Positions 18,531 to 26,975 of a stretch of 64,000 bases of DNA are shown piece after piece. The notes under the pieces are model-generated. The model worked only from the letters and a program-made list of their open reading frames with translations. It did not search any database and had not been told where the DNA came from. The DNA is taken from assembly GCA_902489795.1 (NCBI GenBank), contig CABUBU010000005.1, positions 1 to 64,000 of the forward strand, read 5' to 3'. A program made the position numbers and the translations under genes. Source of the stretch: an uncultured Azospirillum sp. Lineage in GTDB: Bacteria; Pseudomonadota; Alphaproteobacteria; RF32; CAG-239. Numbering within the stretch: the stretch's first letter is position 1; each line of letters starts with the position of its first letter.

Positions 18531-19088
18531 TTAAAAAAAGTAACCACCGCGTCTAACACGGGGTTCTTCATTAACGGGTGTAACCCTCAAGGTGCCGACG
18601 AACGCCTGAAGGGCGCGAGGAGGTCTGACAGGGCGAGTATTACTTGCCCCCGTAATCGGGTCAAAATCCATCGTCAACTGACTTGCCTTCGCGTCTTCTT
18701 TTAATTGGTTCCGTATATACTCGGCTATCTTTTGAGTATTTTTCCCGGTAGTATCAACATAGTACCCTTTACACCAAAATTCTCTGTTTCCATATCTGAG
18801 TTTCGCATTTCCCCATCGTTCATATATCGAAAGACTGCTCTTGCCTTTGAGATAGCCCATGATACTGCTTACTGAATATTTTGCCGGTATCTCCGGCAAC
18901 ATATGAATATGGTCCGGACAAACTTCTGCTTCTATACTTCCTATTTTTTTTCACCGGCATAATTCTCTAAGTATAGCCCCTGTCTCCAGACGTCGACCGC
19001 CATAAAACGCCTTCCTGCGATATTTGGGAGCGAAGACAACATGATATTTACAACTCCATGTCGTATGTGCCATTGTATGTATGGTCAT
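18531..19088 (-). pseudogene. tnpA: IS200 transposase TnpA interrupted by one in-frame TGA
   Basis: TnpA is the Y1-type transposase of IS200. The frame starts at the ATG at 19088 (AAGGAG upstream) with MTIHTMAHTTWSCKYHVVF and runs to LRELCR, where a TGA at 18953-18951 interrupts it. The same frame then continues with KKIGSIEAEVCPDHIHML, KGKSSLSIYERWG, FWCKGYYVDTTGKN and AEYIRNQLKEDAK. Thus the HIH metal ligands and the catalytic Tyr region are intact and only one codon is wrong; the family has Trp there (LCRWK). The C terminus runs about 35 residues past the usual end, into the right-end DNA. It is either a recently killed copy or read through at UGA. Confidence 0.8.
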
Positions 19089-19090
19089 AT

Positions 19091-19158
19091 AAAAACTCCT
19101 TTGCTTGTCATTAGACTGTTGCCAGACCGTCTTACCTAAAACAGCAAAGGAGTTTTTT
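19091..19158 (-). promoter_or_regulatory. Hairpin sequestering the tnpA ribosome binding site
   Basis: AAAAACTCCTTTGCT (19091-19105) pairs perfectly with AGCAAAGGAGTTTTT (from 19143). On the tnpA transcript the 3' arm contains the AAGGAG ribosome site just before the ATG at 19088. IS200 elements are known to limit transposase synthesis with such a leader stem-loop. Confidence 0.75.
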
Positions 19159-19223
19159 ATCTGTAAAGCCGTAAGCTTTTTGCAACCACGCGCCTGGCGC
19201 GTGGTTTTCTGGATACAAAAACA

Positions 19224-19250
19224 AAAAGCACGGTTCAAACCGTGCTTTTT
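19224..19250 (-). terminator. Terminator after the 123-aa hypothetical gene
   Basis: AAAAAGCACGG-ttcaaa-CCGTGCTTTTT forms a strong stem ending in T on both strands. It lies about 17 bases past the stop at 19267, just outside the IS200 left end. Confidence 0.75.
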
Positions 19251-19266
19251 TCTCAAGAATACGTTT

Positions 19267-19635
19267 TTATTCCATGATTGACGCCAAAAAATGCGTCGCC
19301 TCATTGGCGGGCAGTTCCGCAAGCAGACCGCGCAGCTTTTCCTCATTTCCCGTCAGCAGTCCGGGATAGGCGGTCAGCAGACGAGCCAGAGCTACCGGTG
19401 AAAAATCGTCGATTTTTTCCGTATCAGCCATTGTCGCCGGAAACAGACTGTCAAACAGCGTTTTCAATATCTTTCGCTGGTTCAGGGCATTTCCTTCCAA
19501 TTTTTTTCTCATTGTTGCCCAGCCGTTGAAAGATTCTCCTTCCAAATCGTACATTGCCACCGACCAAAAACCGGCAAGCAAAGGCTCGGCTTTAAACGTG
19601 CTCTCATACAACTGCTGAAATAAAGTTAAATTCAT
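19267..19635 (-). CDS. Small helical hypothetical protein, 122 aa
   Basis: No family recognised. Soluble, helical protein starting MNLTLFQQLYESTFKAEP; a short hydrophobic stretch (LLAGFWSVAMYDL) is too polar for a membrane helix. The ATG at 19635 has no clear ribosome site and lies in AT-rich DNA. The style resembles the protein encoded at 17230-17811. It ends at a strong terminator. Real coding is supported mainly by amino-acid composition and the terminator. Confidence 0.55.
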   Translation of the reverse strand: MNLTLFQQLYESTFKAEPLLAGFWSVAMYDLEGESFNGWATMRKKLEGNALNQRKILKTLFDSLFPATMADTEKIDDFSPVALARLLTAYPGLLTGNEEKLRGLLAELPANEATHFLASIME

Positions 19636-20303
19636 AAGCAAAATTAATAATTGTTAAATACGTTGCAACCATATGTAAAATTTTGTTTTTTGTCAAATAT
19701 TTTCTGCCTTGCTTCATCTCCTCTCTTTTCGTTTCCTTTTTTCCTTCTTCCTGCCGTACCTGCCTTTCTTCCTCTCCCGCCCGTTTTCCTTTTTCCCTGT
19801 CTTTCGGAGATACCCAGCACTCTTTTTCCCCTGCCTCCTCTTTTCTCCTTTTTCCTTCGTTTCCATACCCCGTTTCCGAATATTTTTCCTCTCCCTGCGC
19901 CTTTCCGTCCGAACACAACATTTCTGAATATAAGCCGAAAACATGCCGATTCTTCGTTTTGCCGTCCAAAGCGTCGTACACGGCAGATTATAAAAGTTTC
20001 TCCGAGACAACAGGAATGTATAAAAAACACTCGACCCGACCGACCAAAATTCCGAACCTCGAAACATCAGCAGAACAAATTTTGTCTTCGCCCCGGAAAA
20101 TACGCGAAACGACAAAAAAACAAAGGCTTCCCGGTCAAGACAAAAGCATTACCCGTTCCAAACCGCAAATGCATCAAACGCTCTAAAAACCGACAGCCAA
20201 ACTGAAAAGTCCGTATCTGCCTGCCTACACGGACATTTAAACCATCTCCCCTGAAGAAACGGAGATTTCCCGGCAAACAGAGAGATCAAAACGTCTGCAA
20301 ACT
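19636..20303. other. No gene recognised; strongly strand-biased low-complexity DNA
   Basis: About 19690-19920 is almost pure pyrimidine on the plus strand (long ctt/tcc runs), giving overlapping Arg/Glu/Lys-rich or Phe/Pro/Ser-rich frames in several registers with no ribosome site. Such simple-sequence frames are not evidence for a gene. Nothing else is seen before the repeat at 20304. Confidence 0.55.
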
Positions 20304-20376
20304 AACGGTTTAACCATAATCTAAGGCGTAAAGCGGTGTTGTCCAGACACTAAAGCATTCAGCTCAGAGCAAACCC
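20304..20376 (-). repeat. Dispersed 73-bp repeat, copy 2
   Basis: This copy matches 16303-16375 in order and spacing of its conserved blocks (aacggtttaacca, aatc, aaggcgt, aagcattcagc). It lies just downstream of the ppdK terminator. Confidence 0.45.
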
Positions 20377-20408
20377 GGGGGCCGTCAGGCAACCGATAAG
20401 AATAAAGG

Positions 20409-20440
20409 AAATCCGCCGTACTTTTCCGTACGGCGGATTT
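20409..20440 (-). terminator. Terminator after ppdK
   Basis: AAATCCGCCGTAC-ttttcc-GTACGGCGGATTT is a perfect 13-base stem, about 48 bases past the ppdK stop, with a T-rich flank on both strands. Confidence 0.8.
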
Positions 20441-20487
20441 TCCCTTTTTGCGCTTTTTGCTCTAAACGAGCCGGTTATTCGCGCTTT

Positions 20488-23184
20488 TTAGCAGGCTTTC
20501 TTGCAGCAGCAGGAATCCTTGCATTCTTCCTTCTTGTCGTTCTTGTGACGAACGGCAGCCTGAGCGGCGGCCAGACGTGCAACCGGAACGCGGTACGGCG
20601 AGCAGGAAACATAGTTCATGCCGCAGGTCTGGAAGAAGTCGATGGACGCCGGATCGCCGCCGTGCTCACCGCAGACGCCGAGCCAGATGCTCGGGTTGGC
20701 GCAGCGTGCCTTTTCACAGGCCAGCTTAACCAGGCAGCCGACACCTTCAACGTCGATCGAAGCAAACGGATCGGCTACATAAACGCCGCGGGCGCGGTAT
20801 TCATCCAGAATGGCACCGGTATCGTCACGGCTCATACCCAGAGTGGTCTGAGTCAGGTCGTTGGTACCGAAACCGAAGAACTCGGCGGACTGAGCCAGTT
20901 CGTCGGCCTTCAGAGCCGCACGCGGCAGTTCAATCATCGAACCGACTTCGTATTTGATCTTCTTGCCTTTTTCTGCGAAGATCTTTTCGGCAGTGGTGTC
21001 GATGATGTTCTTAACGATATCCAGCTCTTTCTTGGAACCGGTCAACGGAACTTCGATTTCCGGCAACACCTTGATGCCTTCGGCATCGCATTCCATTGCA
21101 GCTTCCAAAATAGCACGGGTCTGCATTTCGCAGATTTCCGGATAGGTAATCGGCAGACGACAGCCGCGGTGACCCAGCATCGGGTTGGCTTCGTGCAGGG
21201 AGTTGGCGCGCTGTTTAACCTTTTCCAAAGTCATGCCCAGCTTGTTGGCCAGTTCCTGCATTTCCGCATCGGTGTTCGGCAGGAACTCGTGCAGCGGCGG
21301 ATCCAGCAGACGGATAACGACCGGCAGGCCTTCCATGATCTTGAACAGGTCTTTGAAGTCCTGCTTCTGATAAGGCAACAGACGATCCAGAGCAGCGCGG
21401 CGGCCTTCTTCGTTGTCAGCCAAAATCATGGCGCGCATGTCCGGAATACGTTCGGCGTCAAAGAACATGTGTTCGGTACGGGCCAGACCGATACCCTGGG
21501 CACCGAAGTCGCGGGCGGTCTGAGCGTCTTTCGGCGTTTCGGCGTTGGCACGAACTTCCAGCGTGCGGATTTCGTCAACCCAGCTCATCAGTTTGCCGAA
21601 GTTGCCGCTGTTGGTGTCGGCCTTGACGGTCGGAACCTGGCCTTCGATAATCTGGCCTTTGGCGCCGTCCAGAGATACCCAGTCGCCTTCTTTGACAACC
21701 ACGCCGCTGTCGGTGGTCATGGTCTTTTTGGCATAGTCGATGTGAATTTCATGAGAACCGGAAACGCACGGAGTACCCATACCGCGGGCAACAACCGCCG
21801 CGTGAGAGGTCATGCCGCCGCGGGCAGTGATAACGCCCTGCGAAGCGTGCATGCCGCCGATGTCTTCCGGCGAGGTTTCGTTACGGATAAGGATAACTTT
21901 TTCACCCTTGGCAGCCCAGGATTCGGCATCTTCCGCATTAAATACGGCGCGGCCGACGGCAGCTCCCGGAGAAGCCGGCAGACCGGTGGCGATAACTTTC
22001 TTTTCGGCCTTCGGGTCAAGCATCGGGTGCAGCAGCTGGTCAAGCTGGTCGGCGCCGACGCGCATAATGGCTTCTTCCTTGTTGATCAGGCCTTCTTCAA
22101 CCATTTCTACGGCCATACGGACGGCAGCGGCGGCGGTACGTTTGCCGTTGCGGCACTGCAGCATCCACAGTTTGCCGTGTTCAATGGTGAATTCCATATC
22201 CTGCATGTCTTTGTAGTGTTTTTCGAGGTTGTTGCGAACGTCAACCAGTTCCTGATAAAGGTGCGGCCATTTCTCTTCCAGGGAAGTGCCGTCGCCTTTC
22301 GAGGCCATCGGCTGCGGCGTACGGATACCGGCCACAACGTCTTCACCCTGAGCATTTACCAGATATTCGCCATAGTAAACGTTTTCACCGGTTGCCGGGT
22401 CGCGCGAGAAGCATACGCCGGTAGCGCAGTCGTCGCCGGCATTGCCGAAGACCATGGTCTGAACGTTAACGGCCGTACCCCAGTCGCCGGGGATGTTGTT
22501 GAGTTTGCGATAGGTGATCGCGCGAGCAGCCATCCAGGAACCGAATACGGCGCCGATGCCGGCCCACAGCTGATCCCACGGATCCTGCGGAACGACTTTG
22601 CCCAGTTTCTGACCGATTTCCTTATATTCCTTAACCAGTTCTTTCAGGTCTTCGGCGGTCAGATCGGTGTCGGACTTGTAACCTTTAGCTTTCTTCATCG
22701 CTTCGAGAGCGCCTTCGTATTCGTCCAGATCGGCGCCGAGAACAACGTCGGAGAACATCTGCAGGAAACGACGGTAAGAGTCGTAGGCAAATCTTTCGGA
22801 ACCGGAAGCTTTGGCCAGAGCCTTAACCGTTTCGTCGTTCAAACCGAGGTTCAAAACGGTATCCATCATGCCCGGCATGGAAACGCGGGCGCCGGAACGA
22901 ACCGAGAACAACAGCGGGTTTTCGGCATCGGCAAATTTTTTGCCCATGATTTTTTCAACGCCGGCAACGGCGGCCTTAACCTGGTCTTTCAGGTCGGCCG
23001 GATAGGTTTTGTTGTTGGCATAGTAGTAGGTGCAGACTTCGGTCGTAACTGTAAATCCGGGAGGAACGGGCAAACCGACGACGTTCATTTCCGCCAGGTT
23101 GGCACCCTTACCGCCCAGGAGGTTTCGCATGGAGGCATCGCCTTCGGCTTGGCCGTTTCCAAATGTATATACCCATTTACTCAT
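20488..23184 (-). CDS. ppdK: Pyruvate, phosphate dikinase
   Basis: PPDK interconverts pyruvate, ATP and phosphate with phosphoenolpyruvate, AMP and pyrophosphate, in glycolysis or gluconeogenesis. The 898 residues show the ATP-grasp domain (RNLLGGKGANLAEM, FSVRSGARVSMPGMMDT), the swivelling phosphohistidine domain with the catalytic His in GGMTSHAAVVARGMGTPCVSG, and the PEP-binding TIM barrel (FGTNDLTQTTLGMSRDD, with the catalytic Cys in WLGVCGEHGG). The start at 23184 has AGGAG about 12 bases upstream. The C terminus ends in an unusual Lys/Cys-rich tail (KEECKDSCCCKKAC) after the point where the family normally stops. Confidence 0.96.
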   Translation of the reverse strand: MSKWVYTFGNGQAEGDASMRNLLGGKGANLAEMNVVGLPVPPGFTVTTEVCTYYYANNKTYPADLKDQVKAAVAGVEKIMGKKFADAENPLLFSVRSGARVSMPGMMDTVLNLGLNDETVKALAKASGSERFAYDSYRRFLQMFSDVVLGADLDEYEGALEAMKKAKGYKSDTDLTAEDLKELVKEYKEIGQKLGKVVPQDPWDQLWAGIGAVFGSWMAARAITYRKLNNIPGDWGTAVNVQTMVFGNAGDDCATGVCFSRDPATGENVYYGEYLVNAQGEDVVAGIRTPQPMASKGDGTSLEEKWPHLYQELVDVRNNLEKHYKDMQDMEFTIEHGKLWMLQCRNGKRTAAAAVRMAVEMVEEGLINKEEAIMRVGADQLDQLLHPMLDPKAEKKVIATGLPASPGAAVGRAVFNAEDAESWAAKGEKVILIRNETSPEDIGGMHASQGVITARGGMTSHAAVVARGMGTPCVSGSHEIHIDYAKKTMTTDSGVVVKEGDWVSLDGAKGQIIEGQVPTVKADTNSGNFGKLMSWVDEIRTLEVRANAETPKDAQTARDFGAQGIGLARTEHMFFDAERIPDMRAMILADNEEGRRAALDRLLPYQKQDFKDLFKIMEGLPVVIRLLDPPLHEFLPNTDAEMQELANKLGMTLEKVKQRANSLHEANPMLGHRGCRLPITYPEICEMQTRAILEAAMECDAEGIKVLPEIEVPLTGSKKELDIVKNIIDTTAEKIFAEKGKKIKYEVGSMIELPRAALKADELAQSAEFFGFGTNDLTQTTLGMSRDDTGAILDEYRARGVYVADPFASIDVEGVGCLVKLACEKARCANPSIWLGVCGEHGGDPASIDFFQTCGMNYVSCSPYRVPVARLAAAQAAVRHKNDKKEECKDSCCCKKAC

Positions 23185-23421
23185 GGTAATTCTTAGCTCC
23201 TATAGCTATTAAGGTTGACACAAAAATCACACTTCCCAAAAAAATTCATGCAAAATATGATTTTAAACAAATTCAGTTCAAGAAGTTATAACACTTCCGG
23301 CGATTCTTCAAGCAAAATCTTTGCGTTCGCTCCGTTTATCAACAGCCGGAGCAAGGCGGCGCGCGCTTGACAGCACCTTTGGCGTATGTTAGCCTTGGCA
23401 GAAATTTTCGGAGAACTTTTT

Positions 23422-24264
23422 ATGCTTAAAATCGTTTATCAGGGCGTGGCCGGCGCCTATTCGCATATTGCCGCGCAGAATATTTATCCCGGGCAGAATT
23501 ATCTGCCGTGTGAAACCTTTGAACAGGCGATGGACATGGTGCAGAAAAACCTCGCCGACGTCGCCGTCATTCCGGTTGAAAACTCCAACGCCGGACGGGT
23601 GGCAGACGTCCATTTTCTGCTGCCGCGCACCGGCCTGTTCATCAACGGTGAATACTTTTTGCGGGTGGAGCATCAGCTGCTTGGGTTAAAAGGCGCAAAA
23701 CCGGAAGAAATCGTTTCCGCCTCTTCGCATCCGCAGGCGCTTGCCCAATGTTCGGAATTTCTGAAAAAACACAAAATCAGCGCAATTGCCCGCATCGACA
23801 CCGCCAAATCCTGTCAGGACATCATCAATTTTCAGGACAAAAGCAAGGCGGCCATCGCCTCAAAGCTGGCGGCCGAAATCTACGGTCTGGAAATACTGAA
23901 ATCCAACATCGAGAACGACGGCAACAACACCACCCGCTTTCTCGTCATGAGCCGCGAAAGCCAGATTCCCGAAGACGACGGCGGCCGCTTCATCACCTCC
24001 TGCGTGTTCCGGGTCAAATCGATTCCCGCCGCGCTGTACAAAGCGCTCGGCGGCTTTGCCACCAACGGCATCAACCTCACCAAACTGGAAAGCTATCAGG
24101 TTGACGGCAGGTTCGTTTCCGCCCGTTTTTACATGGAAATAGAATCCCACCCCGCCCGTTCCGCTTTTCAAAACGCTTTTGACGAACTGCGCTTTTTTGC
24201 CGACGAACTGCACATGCTCGGCACCTATGCCGCCAGTCCTTTCAGGGAGAAACAACATGACTGA
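23422..24264 (+). CDS. pheA: Prephenate dehydratase
   Basis: PheA turns prephenate into phenylpyruvate, the committed step to phenylalanine. The protein (280 residues) starts LKIVYQGVAGAYSHIAAQ, has the PDT core with PVENSNAGRV and the TRF region NNTTRFLVMS, then a C-terminal ACT domain with the ESYQVDGRFVSARFYMEIE segment that binds phenylalanine for feedback inhibition. The ATG at 23422 has GGAG upstream; an earlier in-frame ATG at 23386 lacks one. A weak TTGACA at 23367 may be the -35 box. The TGA stop overlaps the start of the next gene. Confidence 0.94.
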   Translation: MLKIVYQGVAGAYSHIAAQNIYPGQNYLPCETFEQAMDMVQKNLADVAVIPVENSNAGRVADVHFLLPRTGLFINGEYFLRVEHQLLGLKGAKPEEIVSASSHPQALAQCSEFLKKHKISAIARIDTAKSCQDIINFQDKSKAAIASKLAAEIYGLEILKSNIENDGNNTTRFLVMSRESQIPEDDGGRFITSCVFRVKSIPAALYKALGGFATNGINLTKLESYQVDGRFVSARFYMEIESHPARSAFQNAFDELRFFADELHMLGTYAASPFREKQHD

Positions 24265-24862
24265 ACAATTTATCGTTTTTGACACCGAATACGCCTCCTG
24301 ACAGGGCTTCCTCAACGCCCCCGAGGAGGAAAAGAAAAAAGCCGAAATCGTTCAGATTGCGGCGCTCAAAATCAATTTGAACGACCTAAGCGTGGCGGAA
24401 AAACTCAACCTCTACGTTAAGCCGAGGTTTGCGCCCAAACTGACCGACTATTTTATCAACCTGACCGGGATTACCGACGAGCTGTTGGCGCAAGAAGGCC
24501 TTCTCTTCCCCGCAGCTTATGCCCGTTTCAAACAATTTGCCGGCGGACTGCCCTGCTACTCCCACGCCTGGCAACCTGACAACGACGGCATCGCCGACGG
24601 CAAAGTCATCGGTTACAACCTGGACATGTTCGGCATTAAAGACGATTCTCCGCTCAATTATCGCAACATCGCCGGCTGGTTCAAACAGGCTTATCGCAAA
24701 AACGGCATATTCGTCGAAAAACAGTCTTCCGGGCAAATTGCCAAACTGCTCGGTCTTGAAGACGAAATCCGCACGCTCGGACTGGACGAACATAACGCTT
24801 TCTACGATGTCCACTCGATTCTCGCCGGCCTGCGTCATCTTGGTTTGGCTGAAACAATTTAA
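24257..24862 (+). pseudogene. DEDD-type 3'-5' exonuclease gene with an in-frame TGA
   Basis: The frame starts at the ATG at 24257, overlapping the pheA stop, and reads MTEQFIVFDTEYAS, then TGA at 24299-24301, then QGFLNAPEEEKKKAEIVQIAALKIN and on to 24862. The parts form an RNase T/DnaQ-like fold: Exo I FDTEY, Exo II YNLDMFG, and Exo III HNAFYDVHS with the H-x4-D spacing. In this family the residue after EY(A/T)S is normally Trp, so a single TGG-to-TGA change explains the stop. Starting downstream of it would lose the catalytic Asp/Glu, so the gene is inactive unless UGA is read through. All other codons are intact, which suggests a recent event or a sequencing error. Confidence 0.75.
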
Positions 24863-25055
24863 ACTTTTCCGACATTAAAAAATTCCTTTGCACGGATTTT
24901 TATGCAATGCCCCTTTGCCACACAGGGACATATGTTTTTACATGCCGTACACAGACAAAAGATACTTGCCAAACGTCACAAAAGATGAAAAGACACAACC
25001 ATTATTTGCGGAAATAAATTTTACAAAATCAAACATCTTGCAACGGAGGTTGTTG

Positions 25056-26042
25056 ATGCCAAAAAAATATTTCTTCAATCTGTTTATTGTTCTCGGCACC
25101 GCCCTGCTGACCGGATGCTCGGCCCTTATCGGGGCTTACGGCGATAATCCTTACGGACCCGTCGTCAACTGCGATTCCGATCTGCCGACCGACGAATTGA
25201 TCCTGTGCATCAAAGATCAATACGAACTGATGGATAAAATATATATGGATCCTCATCAAAAATTCGACCGCAAATGGGCAAAGATTTATTCCCAGGAAAA
25301 ATACCGAAACAGCAAAGACTTTTATTTTCCCGATACTTACCAAAACGTTTCCTACAAAACCGTCCCTCGGTTCAACAGCATCAAAAACTGTTACAAAAAA
25401 GACGGATGTATTGTGTATGAAGACAATTATCGTCAAGAACAGCTTGGAAGATATGATAACTACAAACGAACAATTGCCGTCAGACGCAGCCACTCCATAG
25501 ACGGCTGGGAACCAAACCTATGTAATGACAAAGAATGCAAAGCTGATTATTCAAAAATAGAGATTTATTTTCTTATAATGGATGTCGTTCATCGTCGTTT
25601 TTCTCGCAGTTACAGCAGTCTCAACAAAGATATCATTCTTTTCGCAGACCCCAAACTAAACCTCTATACGGCACATTTCGAAGCCGTACAGCTTTCCGAA
25701 GGAAAAAAATTAATAGGCATACGAATTATTAAATTCCATTCCTTTGATCCCGTTAAAGACGGATTTTCCCTCACCGGCAATGTTTATGAAAGAGAAATAC
25801 CGGGAGTTAGAACAGAATACTTAAATAAAGCTTCTGCTTTTAAACATTTTTTCCCCGATTCCATCTTTACGGTCTGGGATATCAGGGACGATGACATTCA
25901 ATCCATGGCCGACAATTTCGCCATCAGCTTAGACAAACGGAAAAATCCGTCCAAAATCTATATTAACACCGGTTCCAAAGTCTACGAAATCAAAATTCCG
26001 AAACCGGAAGAGCCCCAAGCAACAAACCGGAAAGGAGACTAA
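25056..26042 (+). CDS. Putative lipoprotein of unknown function
   Basis: The ATG at 25056, with GGAGG upstream, gives a 328-residue precursor with a lipoprotein signal (MPKKYFFNLFIVLGTALLTGC; Cys21 would be lipidated). The mature part is polar, with several Cys (ELILCIKDQY, KNCYKKDGCIVYED, NLCNDKECKADYS) that could form disulphides in the periplasm. No family recognised. It is followed by another unknown gene at 26117. Both lie between pheA/exonuclease and the F0 operon and look like accessory insertions. The stop TAA is well placed. Confidence 0.75.
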   Translation: MPKKYFFNLFIVLGTALLTGCSALIGAYGDNPYGPVVNCDSDLPTDELILCIKDQYELMDKIYMDPHQKFDRKWAKIYSQEKYRNSKDFYFPDTYQNVSYKTVPRFNSIKNCYKKDGCIVYEDNYRQEQLGRYDNYKRTIAVRRSHSIDGWEPNLCNDKECKADYSKIEIYFLIMDVVHRRFSRSYSSLNKDIILFADPKLNLYTAHFEAVQLSEGKKLIGIRIIKFHSFDPVKDGFSLTGNVYEREIPGVRTEYLNKASAFKHFFPDSIFTVWDIRDDDIQSMADNFAISLDKRKNPSKIYINTGSKVYEIKIPKPEEPQATNRKGD

Positions 26043-26116
26043 AACACAAAATATTCCCTGTACAACACCTTATCATTCACAATTTGACATAAACTGTTTT
26101 TATAAAGGAGTTTTCC

Positions 26117-26944
26117 ATGAGCACATTTAAGTTACAGGTTCACAGTCGGGATTTGGCTGCGCCTGTTGTCGGCGGCATCGCCTCTCATACCGGGTACGAT
26201 TTGGTTGAATATGACGACAACGGAAAGGCACTGTCCATCAAAAGCATTGATCTGGTTAATAAAGACGGAATCATTTGGTTCGACACCACCCCAAAAAAAT
26301 TTATTTCCGTTGAAATAGACGGGAAAAAACAAATATGGGCTTCAACAATCTATAAAGATGAAACTTATGACATAAAAGTCGATCAAGAATTTGCCGAAAA
26401 CAACCATTTTTATACGGCAAACATGTCGGCAGCCCGCCCTCAGGACGTATTCAATCAAATTCTCTTTGACGCCACGTTCCGCAACGCGCTGACGGAAGGC
26501 GGCATCGACGGCGGCGGTATTGATTATCAATTATGCGGCCCCAACTGCAACACCTGGACCAAATACATCGGCATCACATACCTGGGATTCGACGTTTTCA
26601 AATACCTGCCCAAAAACGACCAGCTGTTCAACTACACCGGCAAAAACCAAACCTTTGCCGACTGTGCGGACGAAAAAGACGCCCGCAATTGTGCAATACT
26701 TGAAAACATAAGCCAAAATTTTTTCAAGAAATACAGTAACAATTTTAATTTCGACAATCTCAAAATAGAACCTTATAACGTCACTTCGGCAACTGACCAA
26801 ACAACAATCACCGGCTTTTCCGCCGGCCTTTTCCCTTTCTCCGCCGGTCGCACCGTCGCCGGCCTTCTCCCGTTCCAGCGCTTATACCCTTGCCGCCGCC
26901 TTTCCGCCGGCCTTCTCCGATACGGCAAAAAAAGGCACGAATAA
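26117..26944 (+). CDS. Hypothetical protein with a repetitive low-complexity C terminus
   Basis: A good ribosome site (AAAGGAG) precedes the ATG at 26117. The first 235 residues look like a normal soluble protein without signal peptide (MSTFKLQVHSRDLAAPVVGG...), with two Cys pairs (QLCGPNC, CADEKDARNC). The last 45 residues (GFSAGLFPFSAGRTVAG onward) come from a ccggcctt-rich repeated DNA segment and look as if a repeat or frameshift replaced the original end. Function unknown. It converges on atpF, about 30 bases away. Confidence 0.65.
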   Translation: MSTFKLQVHSRDLAAPVVGGIASHTGYDLVEYDDNGKALSIKSIDLVNKDGIIWFDTTPKKFISVEIDGKKQIWASTIYKDETYDIKVDQEFAENNHFYTANMSAARPQDVFNQILFDATFRNALTEGGIDGGGIDYQLCGPNCNTWTKYIGITYLGFDVFKYLPKNDQLFNYTGKNQTFADCADEKDARNCAILENISQNFFKKYSNNFNFDNLKIEPYNVTSATDQTTITGFSAGLFPFSAGRTVAGLLPFQRLYPCRRLSAGLLRYGKKRHE

Positions 26945-26975
26945 TGTCCGTGTCTTCTGCATAAAAAACTTCCGG

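Larger units (their letters stand above)
18531..19206 (-). mobile_element. IS200/IS605-family insertion sequence
   Basis: The element contains a left-end hairpin at 19184-19206 (AACCACGCGC-ctg-GCGCGTGGTT), a long inverted repeat covering the tnpA ribosome site, one tnpA frame on the minus strand, and a right-end imperfect hairpin near 18550-18575 (CCGTG/CGCGG). There are no terminal inverted repeats, as expected for a family moved by single-strand Y1 transposition. The right end matches the fossil copy at about 1195-1245. Exact ends need comparison with an empty site. Confidence 0.75.

Noticed and set aside
19690..19980. Overlapping Arg/Glu/Lys-rich small proteins on the minus strand
   Set aside because: The frames come from a pyrimidine-run simple sequence, overlap each other in several registers and lack ribosome sites.
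20545..23196. Very long plus-strand frame (883 codons) opposite ppdK
   Set aside because: It mirrors ppdK in the antisense direction, has no ribosome site and an implausible composition (His, Phe, Gln-rich); ppdK shows all family motifs.
18951..24301. A genome-wide recoding of UGA to Trp
   Set aside because: TGA ends uvrC, b', pheA, the WYL gene, pgsA and the SNF2 gene at expected protein ends and within tight start-stop overlaps, and Trp is TGG throughout intact genes. Two local Trp-to-TGA cases remain as a finding, not as a code change.
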